A DNA stretch of 64,000 nt from Allokutzneria sp. NRRL B-24872 (GCF_002155965.1 NZ_MUMH01000085.1:62001-126000); one strand, 5' to 3'. Positions 40,374 to 48,168 are shown, numbered from the stretch's first letter. Notes: generated from the letters alone by a model not told the origin. Numbers and translations are program-made.

Positions 40374-41274
40374 CGAGCACACCGCGGATCGCCTGGACGA
40401 CGGCGTCCGGCCGGACCCAGGCGATCCCCGAGTGCCCGGCGTCGTCCAGGCGCAGCACCTCGCCGCGGGGGAGTGCGGCGGCCAGGTCCGTGCAGAGGCG
40501 GTGCCTTGCCTTCTGCGACTCGACCGCGGCCGCCCGAGCGGCGGGCGGCACCAAGTGCTCGGCGAAAGCGTCGAAACCCATGGCGGACAAGAAGAACGTC
40601 GGCACATCGAGTTCTGGTCCGGCCGCGCGCACCTCGGCGAACAGCTCGGGCAGGTTCTTCGCTTCGAGCAGCGAGCGGCGGTAGACCTCGGTGTCGAAAC
40701 CCCGCTCCAGCAAGGGTTCGCGGATATCGGCGGGCCACTCGGCGAGCGCGCGCTCGAACACGGCCCGGTAGGTGGAGCGCATCGCCTCCAGCTGCTCGGG
40801 GGCGGGGGAGAGGGCGTCGGTGTTCCAGTCCCTGAGCCGCTGGGCCTCCGCCTCCGGCAGGTAGTCGACGACGTCCTCGTGCGTCGGGTCGAGCAGCACG
40901 AGTCCGGCCACCTCATCGGGGAAGCGCTTCGCGTGCAGCCGCGCGTACAGGCCGCCCAGCGAGTGCCCGACCAGCACGTACGGGCCGGGCACCCCTGCGG
41001 CACGCAGCACTTCGCGCAGGTCGTCGCTCACCTGCTCGCCGGTGCGCGGGAGGTCCACCGCCTCGCTCCAGCCCGTGCCGAGCCGGTCGTAGACCACGCT
41101 CGTGGTGAACTCGGCGACGAGGTTGTGCACGTTCCAGTAGTAGAGCCCGAACATCCCGCCACCGGGCAGGAACACCACTGACGGCCCGCCGGTACCGGAG
41201 CTGTGCAGCAGCATCGACCCGTCCGAGACCTCGTAGTGCTGTCCGAGGTTCTTCTTTCTTCCCGTGGCTGTCAC
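40354..41274 (-). CDS. Alpha/beta hydrolase
   Basis: 306 residues. FLPGGGMFGLYYWN oxyanion region, VLVGHSLGGLYARLHA nucleophile Ser, LLDPTHEDVVDYLP and late acid, DDAGHSGIAW catalytic His. VVYDRLGTGWSEA differs from the three RdmC-like hydrolases. A long cap domain lies between 140 and 215. GTG 41274 has no clear ribosome site. Substrate unknown. Confidence 0.86.
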   Translation of the reverse strand: MTATGRKKNLGQHYEVSDGSMLLHSSGTGGPSVVFLPGGGMFGLYYWNVHNLVAEFTTSVVYDRLGTGWSEAVDLPRTGEQVSDDLREVLRAAGVPGPYVLVGHSLGGLYARLHAKRFPDEVAGLVLLDPTHEDVVDYLPEAEAQRLRDWNTDALSPAPEQLEAMRSTYRAVFERALAEWPADIREPLLERGFDTEVYRRSLLEAKNLPELFAEVRAAGPELDVPTFFLSAMGFDAFAEHLVPPAARAAAVESQKARHRLCTDLAAALPRGEVLRLDDAGHSGIAWVRPDAVVQAIRGVLATSSAA

Positions 41275-41329
41275 TCAGCCGACTGTAGCCAGGAACGGAA
41301 ACCGGGTGGAGATCGTCGCGGCGAGGCTC

Positions 41330-41342
41330 TACGTTGGTCCGC
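41330..41342 (+). promoter_or_regulatory. Leaderless-type -10 element before the leader peptide
   Basis: TACGTT at 41330-41335 ends 7 bases before the ATG of the leader peptide, the standard distance for a leaderless actinobacterial transcript. The -35 region is weak. Confidence 0.5.
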
Positions 41343-41375
41343 ATGATGCAGCAGTTCTTCTTCCGCCTCAGCTGA
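41343..41375 (+). CDS. Ten-residue leader peptide MMQQFFFRLS
   Basis: ATG-ATG-CAG-CAG-TTC-TTC-TTC-CGC-CTC-AGC-TGA. The start is 7 bases after a -10-like element, so it can be read without a ribosome-binding site. Three successive Phe codons, the stop inside a stem and two alternative pairings downstream give the layout of an attenuator leader. It precedes a P-loop kinase gene by 71 bases. The peptide itself is too short to have been found by size. Confidence 0.5.
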   Translation: MMQQFFFRLS

Positions 41376-41429
41376 CTCGTCCTCCGAGTCCCGGCGCCGC
41401 GCCCTCCGCGCTCGGCGTCCCCTGAGTCA
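41373..41429 (+). promoter_or_regulatory. Mutually exclusive hairpins behind the leader peptide
   Basis: GACTC at 41374-41378 can pair with GAGTC at 41386-41390 in a small local hairpin, or TGACTC (41373-41378) can pair with GAGTCA (41424-41429), enclosing a CGCCG/CGGCG stem. The second structure ends 17 bases before the kinase start. A ribosome stalled or ending at the leader stop would cover the common arm. Confidence 0.42.
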
Positions 41430-41446
41430 TTCCCTGAGGGAGAACC

Positions 41447-42064
41447 GTGCTACTGCTCGTTTCCGGCGCGTCGGCCGTCGGCAAGTCCACCGCTCGTCTG
41501 CACGCGCGGCACCTGCTCGACGACACCTTCGAGAACGCCGAACTCTTCACGCTCGGCCCGATCCCGGCCGTGCCCACCGTCGCCTGGCGCCAGGAGATGG
41601 TGGAGGCCGCGGTCGTGCGGGCGATCGCCCTCGAAGCCGAGGGCAAGCACCTGCTCTTCGCCGGTGACCCGGTCCCGCTCGGCGAGGCGCTGGCCGTGCC
41701 CAGCGCCGACCGGGTCGACATCGCCGCCTGCCTGCTCGACGTCGACGAGCGGGCGCACCTCGCCCGCCTCGCCAAGCGCGGTGAGCCGCAGGAGCTGATC
41801 CCGCTGCACCAGGGCTTCGCCGCGTGGCTGCGCGCGCACGCCACCGATCCCGGCCACGTCACCGAGGCGGTCACCAACGACGCCTGGGCCGAGATGCGCT
41901 GGGACCGCTGGATCGGGCGCGGCCCGGGCCCGGAGTGGGCGATGACCGTCATCGACACCTCGCCGCTCGGTCCGGAGCAGGTCGGCGCCGAGGTCGCCGA
42001 CTGGTGCCGCCGCGCGGTCGCCGGTCAGGCCCCGGTGTTCCGCGCGGGGTGGTTCACCGGCTGA
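41447..42064 (+). CDS. P-loop NTPase/kinase behind a leader peptide
   Basis: 205 residues. Walker A is in LLLVSGASAVGKSTARLHARHLLDD. Later features are AELFTLGPIPAVPTVAWRQEMVEAAV, HLLFAGDPVPLGEAL (Walker-B-like strand), a ERAHLARLAKRGEPQELIPLH Arg-rich lid and RWDRWIGRGPGPEWAMTVIDTSPLGPEQV at the end. A small-molecule or nucleoside-kinase fold; substrate unknown. GAGGGAGAA precedes GTG 41447. Probably controlled by the upstream leader. Confidence 0.82.
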   Translation: MLLLVSGASAVGKSTARLHARHLLDDTFENAELFTLGPIPAVPTVAWRQEMVEAAVVRAIALEAEGKHLLFAGDPVPLGEALAVPSADRVDIAACLLDVDERAHLARLAKRGEPQELIPLHQGFAAWLRAHATDPGHVTEAVTNDAWAEMRWDRWIGRGPGPEWAMTVIDTSPLGPEQVGAEVADWCRRAVAGQAPVFRAGWFTG

Positions 42065-42072
42065 GCGACGCC

Positions 42073-42113
42073 GAGCCCGGTCAACCAGCACCGCTGGTGG
42101 CCGGGCCCGGCTC
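42073..42113. terminator. Compound hairpin between convergent genes
   Basis: ACCAGC (42084-42089) pairs with GCTGGT (42093-42098) inside an outer GAGCC/GGCTC stem, with interior mismatches. It lies between two convergent stops, so a shared terminator is likely. Confidence 0.45.
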
Positions 42114-42116
42114 CCG

Positions 42117-42529
42117 TCAGATCCCGTACTCGACGAGCGCGACGCCGATGCTGGCGCTCTTCACCCTGATCTCCAGCATGGACGCGCTGTTCCTCGGCCA
42201 GGCCACCTTGCCTTGTTCCCCTTGCCGCAGCCCAGGGACTGCCACTTGTCCGGGTTGGTGTACCGGGACATCCGGCCCTCCACGCACGCCTGCTGGGCGG
42301 TGCCCGGCTGCACGCCCCAGCCGACGATGACGTAGCCGCGCCACTTCGGGTCGTTCGGCGCGAAGTTCACGCACTGCTTGGAGACCGAGCCCCACGCGCC
42401 CGGCCACCCGGACGCCCTTCCCGTGCACTTGTAGGCGGCCTCGGCGGCGGGCGCGGTGACGCCCGAGGAAAAGGCGGCCATCGCCGTGGTGAGGGTCAGA
42501 ACGGATTTCATGAAATGTGCTGCGTTCAT
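42117..42529 (-). pseudogene. Small secreted protein with a one-base frameshift
   Basis: From ATG 42529 the frame gives a signal peptide and a Cys-containing mature part (YKCTGRASGWPGAWGSVSKQCVNFAPNDPKWRGYVIVGWGV...CVEGRMSRYTNPDKWQSLGCGKGN). It then turns to nonsense ending at 42161. In the -1 frame the sequence continues naturally as KVAWPRNSASMLEIRVKSASIGVALVEYGI and stops at 42117. The switch falls at the run of four C at 42218-42221 (GGGG on the coding strand); one extra G would restore the frame. Either a real mutation, a phase-variable tract or a base-calling error. The GGGGAAC site is not a canonical slippery heptamer. Confidence 0.72.
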
Positions 42530-42734
42530 GATTCGGGTATGTCAGCCCCGTGTCGCTCGCGGAAGCTGGTTCGGTACGGCGTACCAGAGGTGGACCTGGG
42601 GTTCCGCGCTCCGAACGCAGCTGCTGAGTGAGGTCTCCGAAATGAGGTCAACCTTTCGGGTGGTGTTCTGCTGCGCTGTGAAATGTCAGGTTTCATCCGG
42701 GACTGAAATGGCCTGTTGAGCCGGGATCGCTCTC

Positions 42735-42740
42735 TAGTAT
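42735..42740 (+). promoter_or_regulatory. Leaderless -10 element of the DUF3558 gene
   Basis: TAGTAT ends 6 bases before GTG 42747, and there is no ribosome-binding site, so the message is probably leaderless. Confidence 0.55.
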
Positions 42741-42746
42741 TCCGCC

Positions 42747-43775
42747 GTGCGTACTCGTGGCCAGCGCCTTCCCGTGCTCCTCGCGGCCCTTTCCGCCGTG
42801 GTTTCCTCGGCCTGCTCCAGCGTGGTCGCCGGTGTCGCCGAGCCCTCGGGCGCGCCGAGCAGCGGCGCCAAGGACAGCCAGCCGGTCATCGCGCTCGGCG
42901 ACGTCCGCACGATCGACGTGTGCGGTCTGACCCCCAAGGAGGTGCTGGGCAAGGTCGGGCGACTGGAGAACAGGGCCTCCACCTCCGGCATCAACTCCTG
43001 CCACCGGACGATCCACATCGAGCGGGACGTGGGCGGCGGGCAGAAGGAGACCTTGGGCGTGCTCGACTACACGCTCAGCCTCAAGTCGCCGAGCGAGGGC
43101 GCGGAGTGGCTGAGGAAGAGCTATCCCACCGAGTTCGCCGAGGGCAAGCGGGGGGCGACCACCACCTACCAGGGCACGAGCGCTGACGGTGCCTGCATGC
43201 GCATGGCGAACGCCGACACGGGACAGCTCCAAGTCGTGGTGAAGAAGCGCACCCCGCAAGCGCAGGGCGACGCGTGCGCGACCGCCGGCACGGCCCTCGG
43301 CGCGGTGCTGGCCGCCGCGTCGGTGGAGATCCCCAGGCGGCTCACCGTGGTCGGCTCGATCGCGAACCTCGATCCGTGCGCGCTGGTCACGCCCGAGATG
43401 GTCCGGACCGCCTACTCCCCGGACTTCAAGGTCAGCCCGCAGGTCAGCGCGTTCTCGTGCGCTTTCGGCGGACCCGGCCAGGGCATCCTGCTGATCAGCG
43501 TGCAGCACATGATCGTTCCGGGCCGCCTTCCGCCGATGCCGGGAACCAGGGCGACGACCATCGCCGGTCGCTCCGCGACCGAGAACCTGAGCGGGGGGCA
43601 GTGCGTCATCGAACTCGGCCACATCGTGACCGATCCGCCCGCCGACGACACGCACCCGTACCTGGAGGCGGTGTCCTTCTTCTACGGGGCGACGCCCGAG
43701 AACGCGGCGATCGCGTGCGAGCAGACCACCAAGCTCGCCACCGCCGTCGCCGCCAAGCTGCCGCCGACCTCCTGA
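42747..43775 (+). CDS. DUF3558-type lipoprotein
   Basis: 342 residues. The signal peptide ends LSAVVSSAC, a lipobox-like site, so it is probably anchored on the outer face of the membrane. A first domain has VCGLTPKEVLGKVG...NSCHRTIH and a second NLDPCALVTPEMVRTAYSPDFKV...SCAFGGPGQGILLIS, a duplication of the DUF3558 pattern (D-P-C-x-L-x-x...C) with Cys pairs for disulfides. Such lipoproteins are abundant in Pseudonocardiaceae and mycobacteria; function unknown. Confidence 0.83.
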   Translation: MRTRGQRLPVLLAALSAVVSSACSSVVAGVAEPSGAPSSGAKDSQPVIALGDVRTIDVCGLTPKEVLGKVGRLENRASTSGINSCHRTIHIERDVGGGQKETLGVLDYTLSLKSPSEGAEWLRKSYPTEFAEGKRGATTTYQGTSADGACMRMANADTGQLQVVVKKRTPQAQGDACATAGTALGAVLAAASVEIPRRLTVVGSIANLDPCALVTPEMVRTAYSPDFKVSPQVSAFSCAFGGPGQGILLISVQHMIVPGRLPPMPGTRATTIAGRSATENLSGGQCVIELGHIVTDPPADDTHPYLEAVSFFYGATPENAAIACEQTTKLATAVAAKLPPTS

Positions 43776-43811
43776 CGGCCCGCCCGCGCACGCTGATCGC
43801 CGCCACCACGA

Positions 43812-43832
43812 TGAAGGACCGGACGTCCTTCA
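43812..43832. terminator. Hairpin between convergent lipoprotein and hydrolase genes
   Basis: TGAAGGAC pairs with GTCCTTCA (8 bp) around CGGAC. The right arm contains the stop codon of the minus-strand hydrolase gene. Confidence 0.65.
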
Positions 43833-44747
43833 CAGCACAGCGTCGGCAAGTGCTTCGGGAACCTCGTCGGTGATGAGGTGCCCGGCGGCGGCGATGACGC
43901 CGAGTTCCACGCCGAACGAACGGAGTACCACCGGGGCCAGCGTCCGTACTGGGAGGAACGCGTCCTCATCCCCAACGACAACGGTGCGCCGGACGTCGTG
44001 GCGGGCGATCACCGCGGCGCCCGGATCGGTGCTGGTGCGCACATGGCGAGCCACGAGCGTCATCCACTCCACCAGTTCCGGCCGCGGACGACGAGCGCGA
44101 CCGTGCATGGCGCGCAGCAGCAGGGCGCTGGCCGCGGGACTGCGAGCGAGCAGCCAGCTCACCGACGCGAGCGCGACGCGAGGCGTGATGTGCAGCCGCA
44201 TCAACCCGCCCGGGGACACCAGCACCTGCTCGCTCACGAGCGGGGACGCGCACGCCAGCGTGATCGCGGCGCCCAACGAGTGCCCCAACACCGTCACCGG
44301 GGCAGTAGTGATCTGGCCGACCGCGTCCTCCAGCCAGCGGCCGTACCAGGCAAGACGGCCTTTCGTCGGAACGCGATCGGCTGCGCTGAGGCCGGGTTGC
44401 CCGGGGAGGTCGACGGCCACGACACGGCAGCGCGCCGCCAGGACGGAGAGCAGCGGCAGGCACGAGGCCGCGCAGAAGTTGGTGCCCGGTACCACCACCA
44501 CTGTGCGCTCGCCGGTTCCCGCCGTGACCACGTGCGTTCGCGCTCCGCGTGCGGTGATCACGGCGCGTTCGTGGGGGAGGGGCCAGGCGTCGAGCTGACC
44601 GCGGCACCATTCGGCGACGGCGGCTCGCCCTGACGCGCTCCGGTAGATCGAGGCGGCACCACGAGAGGGGAGAGGGGACAACGGGACTCCGTCCAGGGCA
44701 GCGTGAACACCGACGCCGACCAGACTTCCCGGCACACCTGCGACCAC
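43830..44747 (-). CDS. Alpha/beta hydrolase
   Basis: 305 residues. VVVVPGTNFCAASCLPLLSVLAARCRVVAVDLPGQPGLS, VTVLGHSLGAAITLACASPLV (nucleophile), VVVGDEDAFLPVRTLAPVV (acid) and VIAAAGHLITDEVPEAL (His) give a full triad. The first 60 residues (VAGVPGSLVGVGVHAALDG...YRSASGRAAVAEWCRGQLDAW) form an extra N-terminal region found in carboxylesterase-like proteins. GTG 44747; no clear ribosome site, so a downstream start is possible. Confidence 0.82.
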   Translation of the reverse strand: MVAGVPGSLVGVGVHAALDGVPLSPLPSRGAASIYRSASGRAAVAEWCRGQLDAWPLPHERAVITARGARTHVVTAGTGERTVVVVPGTNFCAASCLPLLSVLAARCRVVAVDLPGQPGLSAADRVPTKGRLAWYGRWLEDAVGQITTAPVTVLGHSLGAAITLACASPLVSEQVLVSPGGLMRLHITPRVALASVSWLLARSPAASALLLRAMHGRARRPRPELVEWMTLVARHVRTSTDPGAAVIARHDVRRTVVVGDEDAFLPVRTLAPVVLRSFGVELGVIAAAGHLITDEVPEALADAVL

Positions 44748-44769
44748 CTTAGCGTCCGCCGCGCCGGAG

Positions 44770-45129
44770 TCAGCGCAGCCAGCGAAGCGCCGCGTCGGCG
44801 CTGTCCTCGGGGTTGCTGTTGAACGCGATCGCCGCGCCCGGGGCGTGCAGGCGGACCAGGTTGACCAGCTTCTCGAAGAACTCCAGCAGCGGCGCGTGCA
44901 TCCGGATTCCGCCGCCGATCACCACGCACGCGTAGTCGCGCGCCGACAGCGCCCGCACGACCAGGTCGTCGGCGTCCTCGATCTCCTCCATCGCCAGCAG
45001 GCACTCGTCGAACTCGATGCCGTGCCTCTCGAAGCGCGCGTGCCCCCTGGCGAGCGCGGCCAGTACCGGCACCGGGTCCCACTCGGGGATCGTGGCCGGA
45101 TCGAGCCCGATCAGCAGCACTCGTCCCAT
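44770..45129 (-). CDS. Conserved hypothetical protein, 119 aa
   Basis: MGRVLLIGLDPATIPEWDPVPVLAALARGHARFERHGIEFDECLLAMEEIEDADDLVVRALSARDYACVVIGGGIRMHAPLLEFFEKLVNLVRLHAPGAAIAFNSNPEDSADAALRWLR: a Rossmann-like alternation of strands and helices with VVIGGGIR in the middle. Strong AGGAGGAGCA site before ATG 45129. Small proteins of this pattern recur in actinobacteria and proteobacteria without a known function. Follows the ArsR-ArsN1 fusion by 15 bases on the same strand, so probably co-transcribed with it. Confidence 0.75.
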   Translation of the reverse strand: MGRVLLIGLDPATIPEWDPVPVLAALARGHARFERHGIEFDECLLAMEEIEDADDLVVRALSARDYACVVIGGGIRMHAPLLEFFEKLVNLVRLHAPGAAIAFNSNPEDSADAALRWLR

Positions 45130-45144
45130 TGCTCCTCCTGGAGT

Positions 45145-45963
45145 TCAGTCGGTGGATCGGCGGCGTTCCAGGAACACGGTGTCCCGCCACACGCCGTGCT
45201 GCTGGGCGATGCGTTCGCGGACGCCGAGTGTGCGGAAGCCCGCTGAGTGGTGCAGGCCGACGCTGGCGCGGTTCTCGGGGAAGACCGAGGTCTGCAACGT
45301 CCACAGCCCGGCGGCGTCGGCGGCGGTGACCTGCTTGTGCAGCAACGCTTTCCCGATGCCTCGACCGCGCAGGCCCGCGTCGACGTAGACGGAGGTCTCG
45401 GCGACTCCGGAGTAGCACTCGCGGCGTGAGGCCGGGGACGCGGCGGCCCAGCCGACGACCGCGCCGTCGAGTTCGGCGACCCAGCGGTGTCCGGCCAGCC
45501 ACCTGGAATCCAGCGCGGAACGGCTGGGGACCTCGGTCTCGAAGGTGGCGTCGCCGGTGTCGATGCCCGCACGGAAGATCCGCCGCACCGCCGCCCAGTC
45601 CTGCTCGCGCAGCGCGCGGACGGAGACGTCGGCGGGCAGCTCGCCCGGGCAGCACGGGCGGGGCGCGAGGGTGCCCATGACCACGTCGGCGGCGTGCGGG
45701 AGGCCGGTGCAGCAGTTCGGGTTGACCGAGACCAGCGTGGTGGTGCCTTCCTTGCGCAGCAGCACGAAACCGACGTCGGCGAGCTTGCGGACGTGGTGCG
45801 AGCACGTGGACTGGCTGATGCCGGTGCGCTCGGTCAGCTCCCCGACGGAGATCGAGCGCCCGGCGACGGCGACGGTGTGCAGGAGGCGGACGCGCGTGGG
45901 CTCGGCCAGGCAGGCGAACCACTCGGCGTAGGTCGTCGCCGTCTCGACGGGCAGGGCGCTCAT
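45145..45963 (-). CDS. ArsR regulator fused to ArsN1-type acetyltransferase
   Basis: 272 residues. Residues 1-110 are a winged-helix ArsR (FACLAEPTRVRLLHTVAVAGRSISVGELTERTGISQSTCSHHVRKLADVGFVLLRKEG) with Cys clusters NCCTGLP and RPCCPGELP after it, suited to As(III). Residues 115-272 are a phosphinothricin/ArsN1 GNAT: REQDWAAVRRIFRAGIDTGDATFETEVPS, YVDAGLRGRGIGKALL, GLWTLQTSVFPENRASVGLHHSAGFRTLGVRERIAQQHGVWRDTVFLERR. ArsN1 acetylates arsinothricin-like organoarsenicals. One chain may both sense arsenic and detoxify. ATG 45963; divergent from arsO-like across two operators. Confidence 0.88.
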   Translation of the reverse strand: MSALPVETATTYAEWFACLAEPTRVRLLHTVAVAGRSISVGELTERTGISQSTCSHHVRKLADVGFVLLRKEGTTTLVSVNPNCCTGLPHAADVVMGTLAPRPCCPGELPADVSVRALREQDWAAVRRIFRAGIDTGDATFETEVPSRSALDSRWLAGHRWVAELDGAVVGWAAASPASRRECYSGVAETSVYVDAGLRGRGIGKALLHKQVTAADAAGLWTLQTSVFPENRASVGLHHSAGFRTLGVRERIAQQHGVWRDTVFLERRRSTD

Positions 45964-45972
45964 GCGAACAGT

Positions 45973-46014
45973 ATCGATCGGCGTCGATGGTTGCGTCAAT
46001 CGATGCTCGTCGAT
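45973..46014. promoter_or_regulatory. Two tandem ArsR operators
   Basis: ATCGAT-N4-GTCGAT occurs at 45973-45988 (ATCGATCGGCGTCGAT) and at 45999-46014 (ATCGATGCTCGTCGAT), 26 bp apart, in the gap between the divergent ArsR-ArsN1 and ArsO-like genes. Each is an inverted repeat of the type bound by ArsR dimers. Confidence 0.78.
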
Positions 46015-46062
46015 ACAGTCCGGGCCATTACTTCGATGACCGTCTATTCAAGGAGTGGGCTC

Positions 46063-47346
46063 GTGAACGAGTTGCCCGTGGTCGTGGTGGGTGCGGGTCC
46101 GGTCGGGTTGGCCGCGGCGGCGAACCTGGTGGAGCGCGAGATCCCCGTGCTGGTGCTGGAATCCGGTGCTCAGGCGGGGGCGGCGGTGGCGCAGTGGCAC
46201 CACGTGCGGTTGTTCTCCGCGTGGCCCGAACTGGTCGATCCCGCCGCGGTCCGGCTGCTGGAGCCGACGGGGTGGCAGCGCCCGGAGCGGCCCGCCTATC
46301 CGACGGGACGGCAGTGGGCCGAGCAGTACTTGCGACCGCTGGCCGAAGCGCTCGGGGAGCGGGTTCGCTACGGAGCGCGCGTGGTCGGGGTCGCGCGACG
46401 CGGTCGGGATCGCGTTGTGGACGCCGGGCGCGAGAGCGAGCCGCTGACCGTGCACGTGCGGACCGCCGAGGGAGAAGAGCGGATCACCGCGCGGGCGGTC
46501 ATCGACGCCTCCGGCACCTGGAGCGCGCCGAACCCGCTCGGGGGAGACGGTCTGCCCGCGATCGGCGAGCACGCGGCCGCCGACCGGATCTCCTATCGGG
46601 TGCCGGACCTCACCGACGAGGCGGTGCGGGAGCGCTACGCGGGCAAGCGGATCGCGGTCGCGGGTAGCGGGCATTCCGCGCTCACCGCGTTGGTCGCGCT
46701 CGCCGAACTCGCCGAGCGGGCGCCTGGCACGCGGATCGTGTGGTTGCTGCGGCGCGGCGCGGTCGGCACGGTCTTCGGCGGGGGCGACTCCGACCAGTTG
46801 CCCGCGCGCGGCGCACTCGGCTCGCGCGCGAAGGCCGCGGCAGAGGCGGGGCACGTTGAGACCGTGACCGGGTTCCGCGCCGCCAGCGTCGAGTCCACCG
46901 TGGACGGTCGTCTGCTGCTGGAGTCCTTCGACGGGCACAAGCTCGACGCGGTCGACGAAGTCGTTGCCCTGACCGGGTTCCGCCCCGACCTGTCGTGGCT
47001 GTCGGAGCTGCGCCTCGACCTGGACGCGACGTTGCAGGCGCCGGTCGCGTTGGCGCCACTGATCGATCCGAACGCGCACTCGTGCGGCACGGTCTACCCG
47101 CACGGGGTGAAGGAGCTGTCCCACCCGGAGCCCAACGTGTTCCTGGTCGGGATGAAGAGCTACGGTCGCGCGCCGACGTTCCTGGCGTTGACCGGCTTCG
47201 AGCAGGCCCGCTCCGTCGTCGCCGCCATCGCCGGGGACCGCGCCGCCGCCGAGCGCGTGGAGCTTGTGCTGCCCGAAACCGGGGTGTGCGGCGGATCTGG
47301 TGTCTTCGACGAACGCGCTCCGGAGCCGAGCGGTTGCTGCGGCTGA
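46063..47346 (+). CDS. ArsO-like flavoprotein monooxygenase
   Basis: 427 residues of the FAD/NADPH-dependent Baeyer-Villiger/trimethylamine-oxygenase-like group. FAD site VVVVGAGPVGLAAAANL, NADPH site IAVAGSGHSALTALVAL, and DASGTWSAPNPLG and VVALTGFRPDLSWLSELRLDLD. A C-terminal PSGCCG provides a vicinal Cys pair, plus CGTVYPHG. Proteins with this layout in Streptomyces arsenic islands are named ArsO; the reaction is not well established. AAGGAG lies 8 bases before GTG 46063. Divergent from ArsR-ArsN1. Confidence 0.82.
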   Translation: MNELPVVVVGAGPVGLAAAANLVEREIPVLVLESGAQAGAAVAQWHHVRLFSAWPELVDPAAVRLLEPTGWQRPERPAYPTGRQWAEQYLRPLAEALGERVRYGARVVGVARRGRDRVVDAGRESEPLTVHVRTAEGEERITARAVIDASGTWSAPNPLGGDGLPAIGEHAAADRISYRVPDLTDEAVRERYAGKRIAVAGSGHSALTALVALAELAERAPGTRIVWLLRRGAVGTVFGGGDSDQLPARGALGSRAKAAAEAGHVETVTGFRAASVESTVDGRLLLESFDGHKLDAVDEVVALTGFRPDLSWLSELRLDLDATLQAPVALAPLIDPNAHSCGTVYPHGVKELSHPEPNVFLVGMKSYGRAPTFLALTGFEQARSVVAAIAGDRAAAERVELVLPETGVCGGSGVFDERAPEPSGCCG

Positions 47347-47349
47347 CGC

Positions 47350-47709
47350 TCAGGGGCTCAGCAGCGCGGACATCTCCGCGAGCGCGCCGGGCAGCGGGCG
47401 GTAGTAGACCCAGGTGCCCCGGCGCTCGCCGTCGATCAGCCCGGCGGACTTGAGGACCTTGAGGTGGTGGGAGATCGTCGGCGCGGTCAGCTCGAACCCG
47501 CCCGTCAGCTCGCACACGCACATCTCCCCGCCCGGCGCGGAGGCGATCATGCTCAGCAGCCGCAACCGCGCGGGGTCGGCCAGCGCCTTGAACACCACGG
47601 CCGCCGAGGCGGCGCGCTCCGCGGACAAGGGCGCGACGGTCAGCGACTCCTCGGTGCGGCTGGAGGTGGTGGGACTGGGTGAGGGCGCCACCGGCTCACC
47701 GTCGCACAT
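47350..47709 (-). CDS. arsR: ArsR arsenic-responsive repressor
   Basis: 119 residues. ADPARLRLLSMIASAPGGEMCVCELTGGFELTAPTISHHLKVLKSAGLIDGERRGTWVYYRPL, with the C-V-C-E-L metal box in helix alpha-3, the classic As(III)/Sb(III) site of ArsR (third Cys less clear). It starts with ATG 47709, which lies 14 bases inside the end of arsC, so it is co-translated downstream of it. Ends 3 bases from the convergent arsO-like stop. Confidence 0.87.
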   Translation of the reverse strand: MCDGEPVAPSPSPTTSSRTEESLTVAPLSAERAASAAVVFKALADPARLRLLSMIASAPGGEMCVCELTGGFELTAPTISHHLKVLKSAGLIDGERRGTWVYYRPLPGALAEMSALLSP

Positions 47710-48130
47710 CTCCGTCGGCCGTCGCCACCCGGTCGAGCAGTTCGGCCAGCAGCGCACGGACCCGGCGGTCGATCTCGTCCCGGATCGGCCGCACCGCGTC
47801 CAGCCCCTGCCCGGCGGGGTCCTCCAGCTGCCAGTCGAGATAGCGCTTGCCGGGAAACACCGGGCAGGTGTCCCCGCAGCCCATCGTGATCACCACGTCG
47901 GCCGCGTCGACGTCGGCGGTGGACAGTTTCGAGGGGACCTCGGCGCTGATGTCCAGCCCGAGCTCCGCCAGGGCCTGGGCGGCGGCCGCGTTGACCCCGT
48001 CGGCGGGCGCCGACCCCGCCGAGCGCACGCGCACCCGCCCCAGCGCGTAGTGCTCCAACAACGCGGCGGCCATCTGCGAACGGCCGGCGTTGTGCACGCA
48101 CACGAACAGGACCTCGGGGGTGGCGCTCAT
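47696..48130 (-). CDS. arsC: Arsenate reductase (LMW-phosphatase family)
   Basis: 144 residues. The P-loop C-V-H-N-A-G-R-S near the start (VLFVCVHNAGRSQMAAALLEHY) is the C-x5-R anion site, and MGCGDTCPVFPGKRYLDWQLEDPAGQGLDAVRPIRDEI holds the further Cys residues and the general-acid Asp-Pro. It reduces As(V) to As(III), using thioredoxin or mycothiol; which cannot be decided. ATG 48130. Divergent from arsR-acr3, so product and exporter are induced together. Confidence 0.9.
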   Translation of the reverse strand: MSATPEVLFVCVHNAGRSQMAAALLEHYALGRVRVRSAGSAPADGVNAAAAQALAELGLDISAEVPSKLSTADVDAADVVITMGCGDTCPVFPGKRYLDWQLEDPAGQGLDAVRPIRDEIDRRVRALLAELLDRVATADGDVRR

Positions 48131-48168
48131 GCGGGTTCTCCTCGGAATCCGACGGTGTCGGGCCATCT

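Noticed and set aside
42210-42225. Programmed -1 frameshift in the small secreted protein
   Set aside because: GGGGAAC is not a valid X-XXY-YYZ heptamer in the reading frame and no downstream pseudoknot is evident; an indel in the G run is simpler.
45487-46062. N-terminal extension of the ArsO-like protein by about 190 residues
   Set aside because: It would run antisense through the ArsR-ArsN1 gene and both operators; GTG 46063 has AAGGAG at the right distance.
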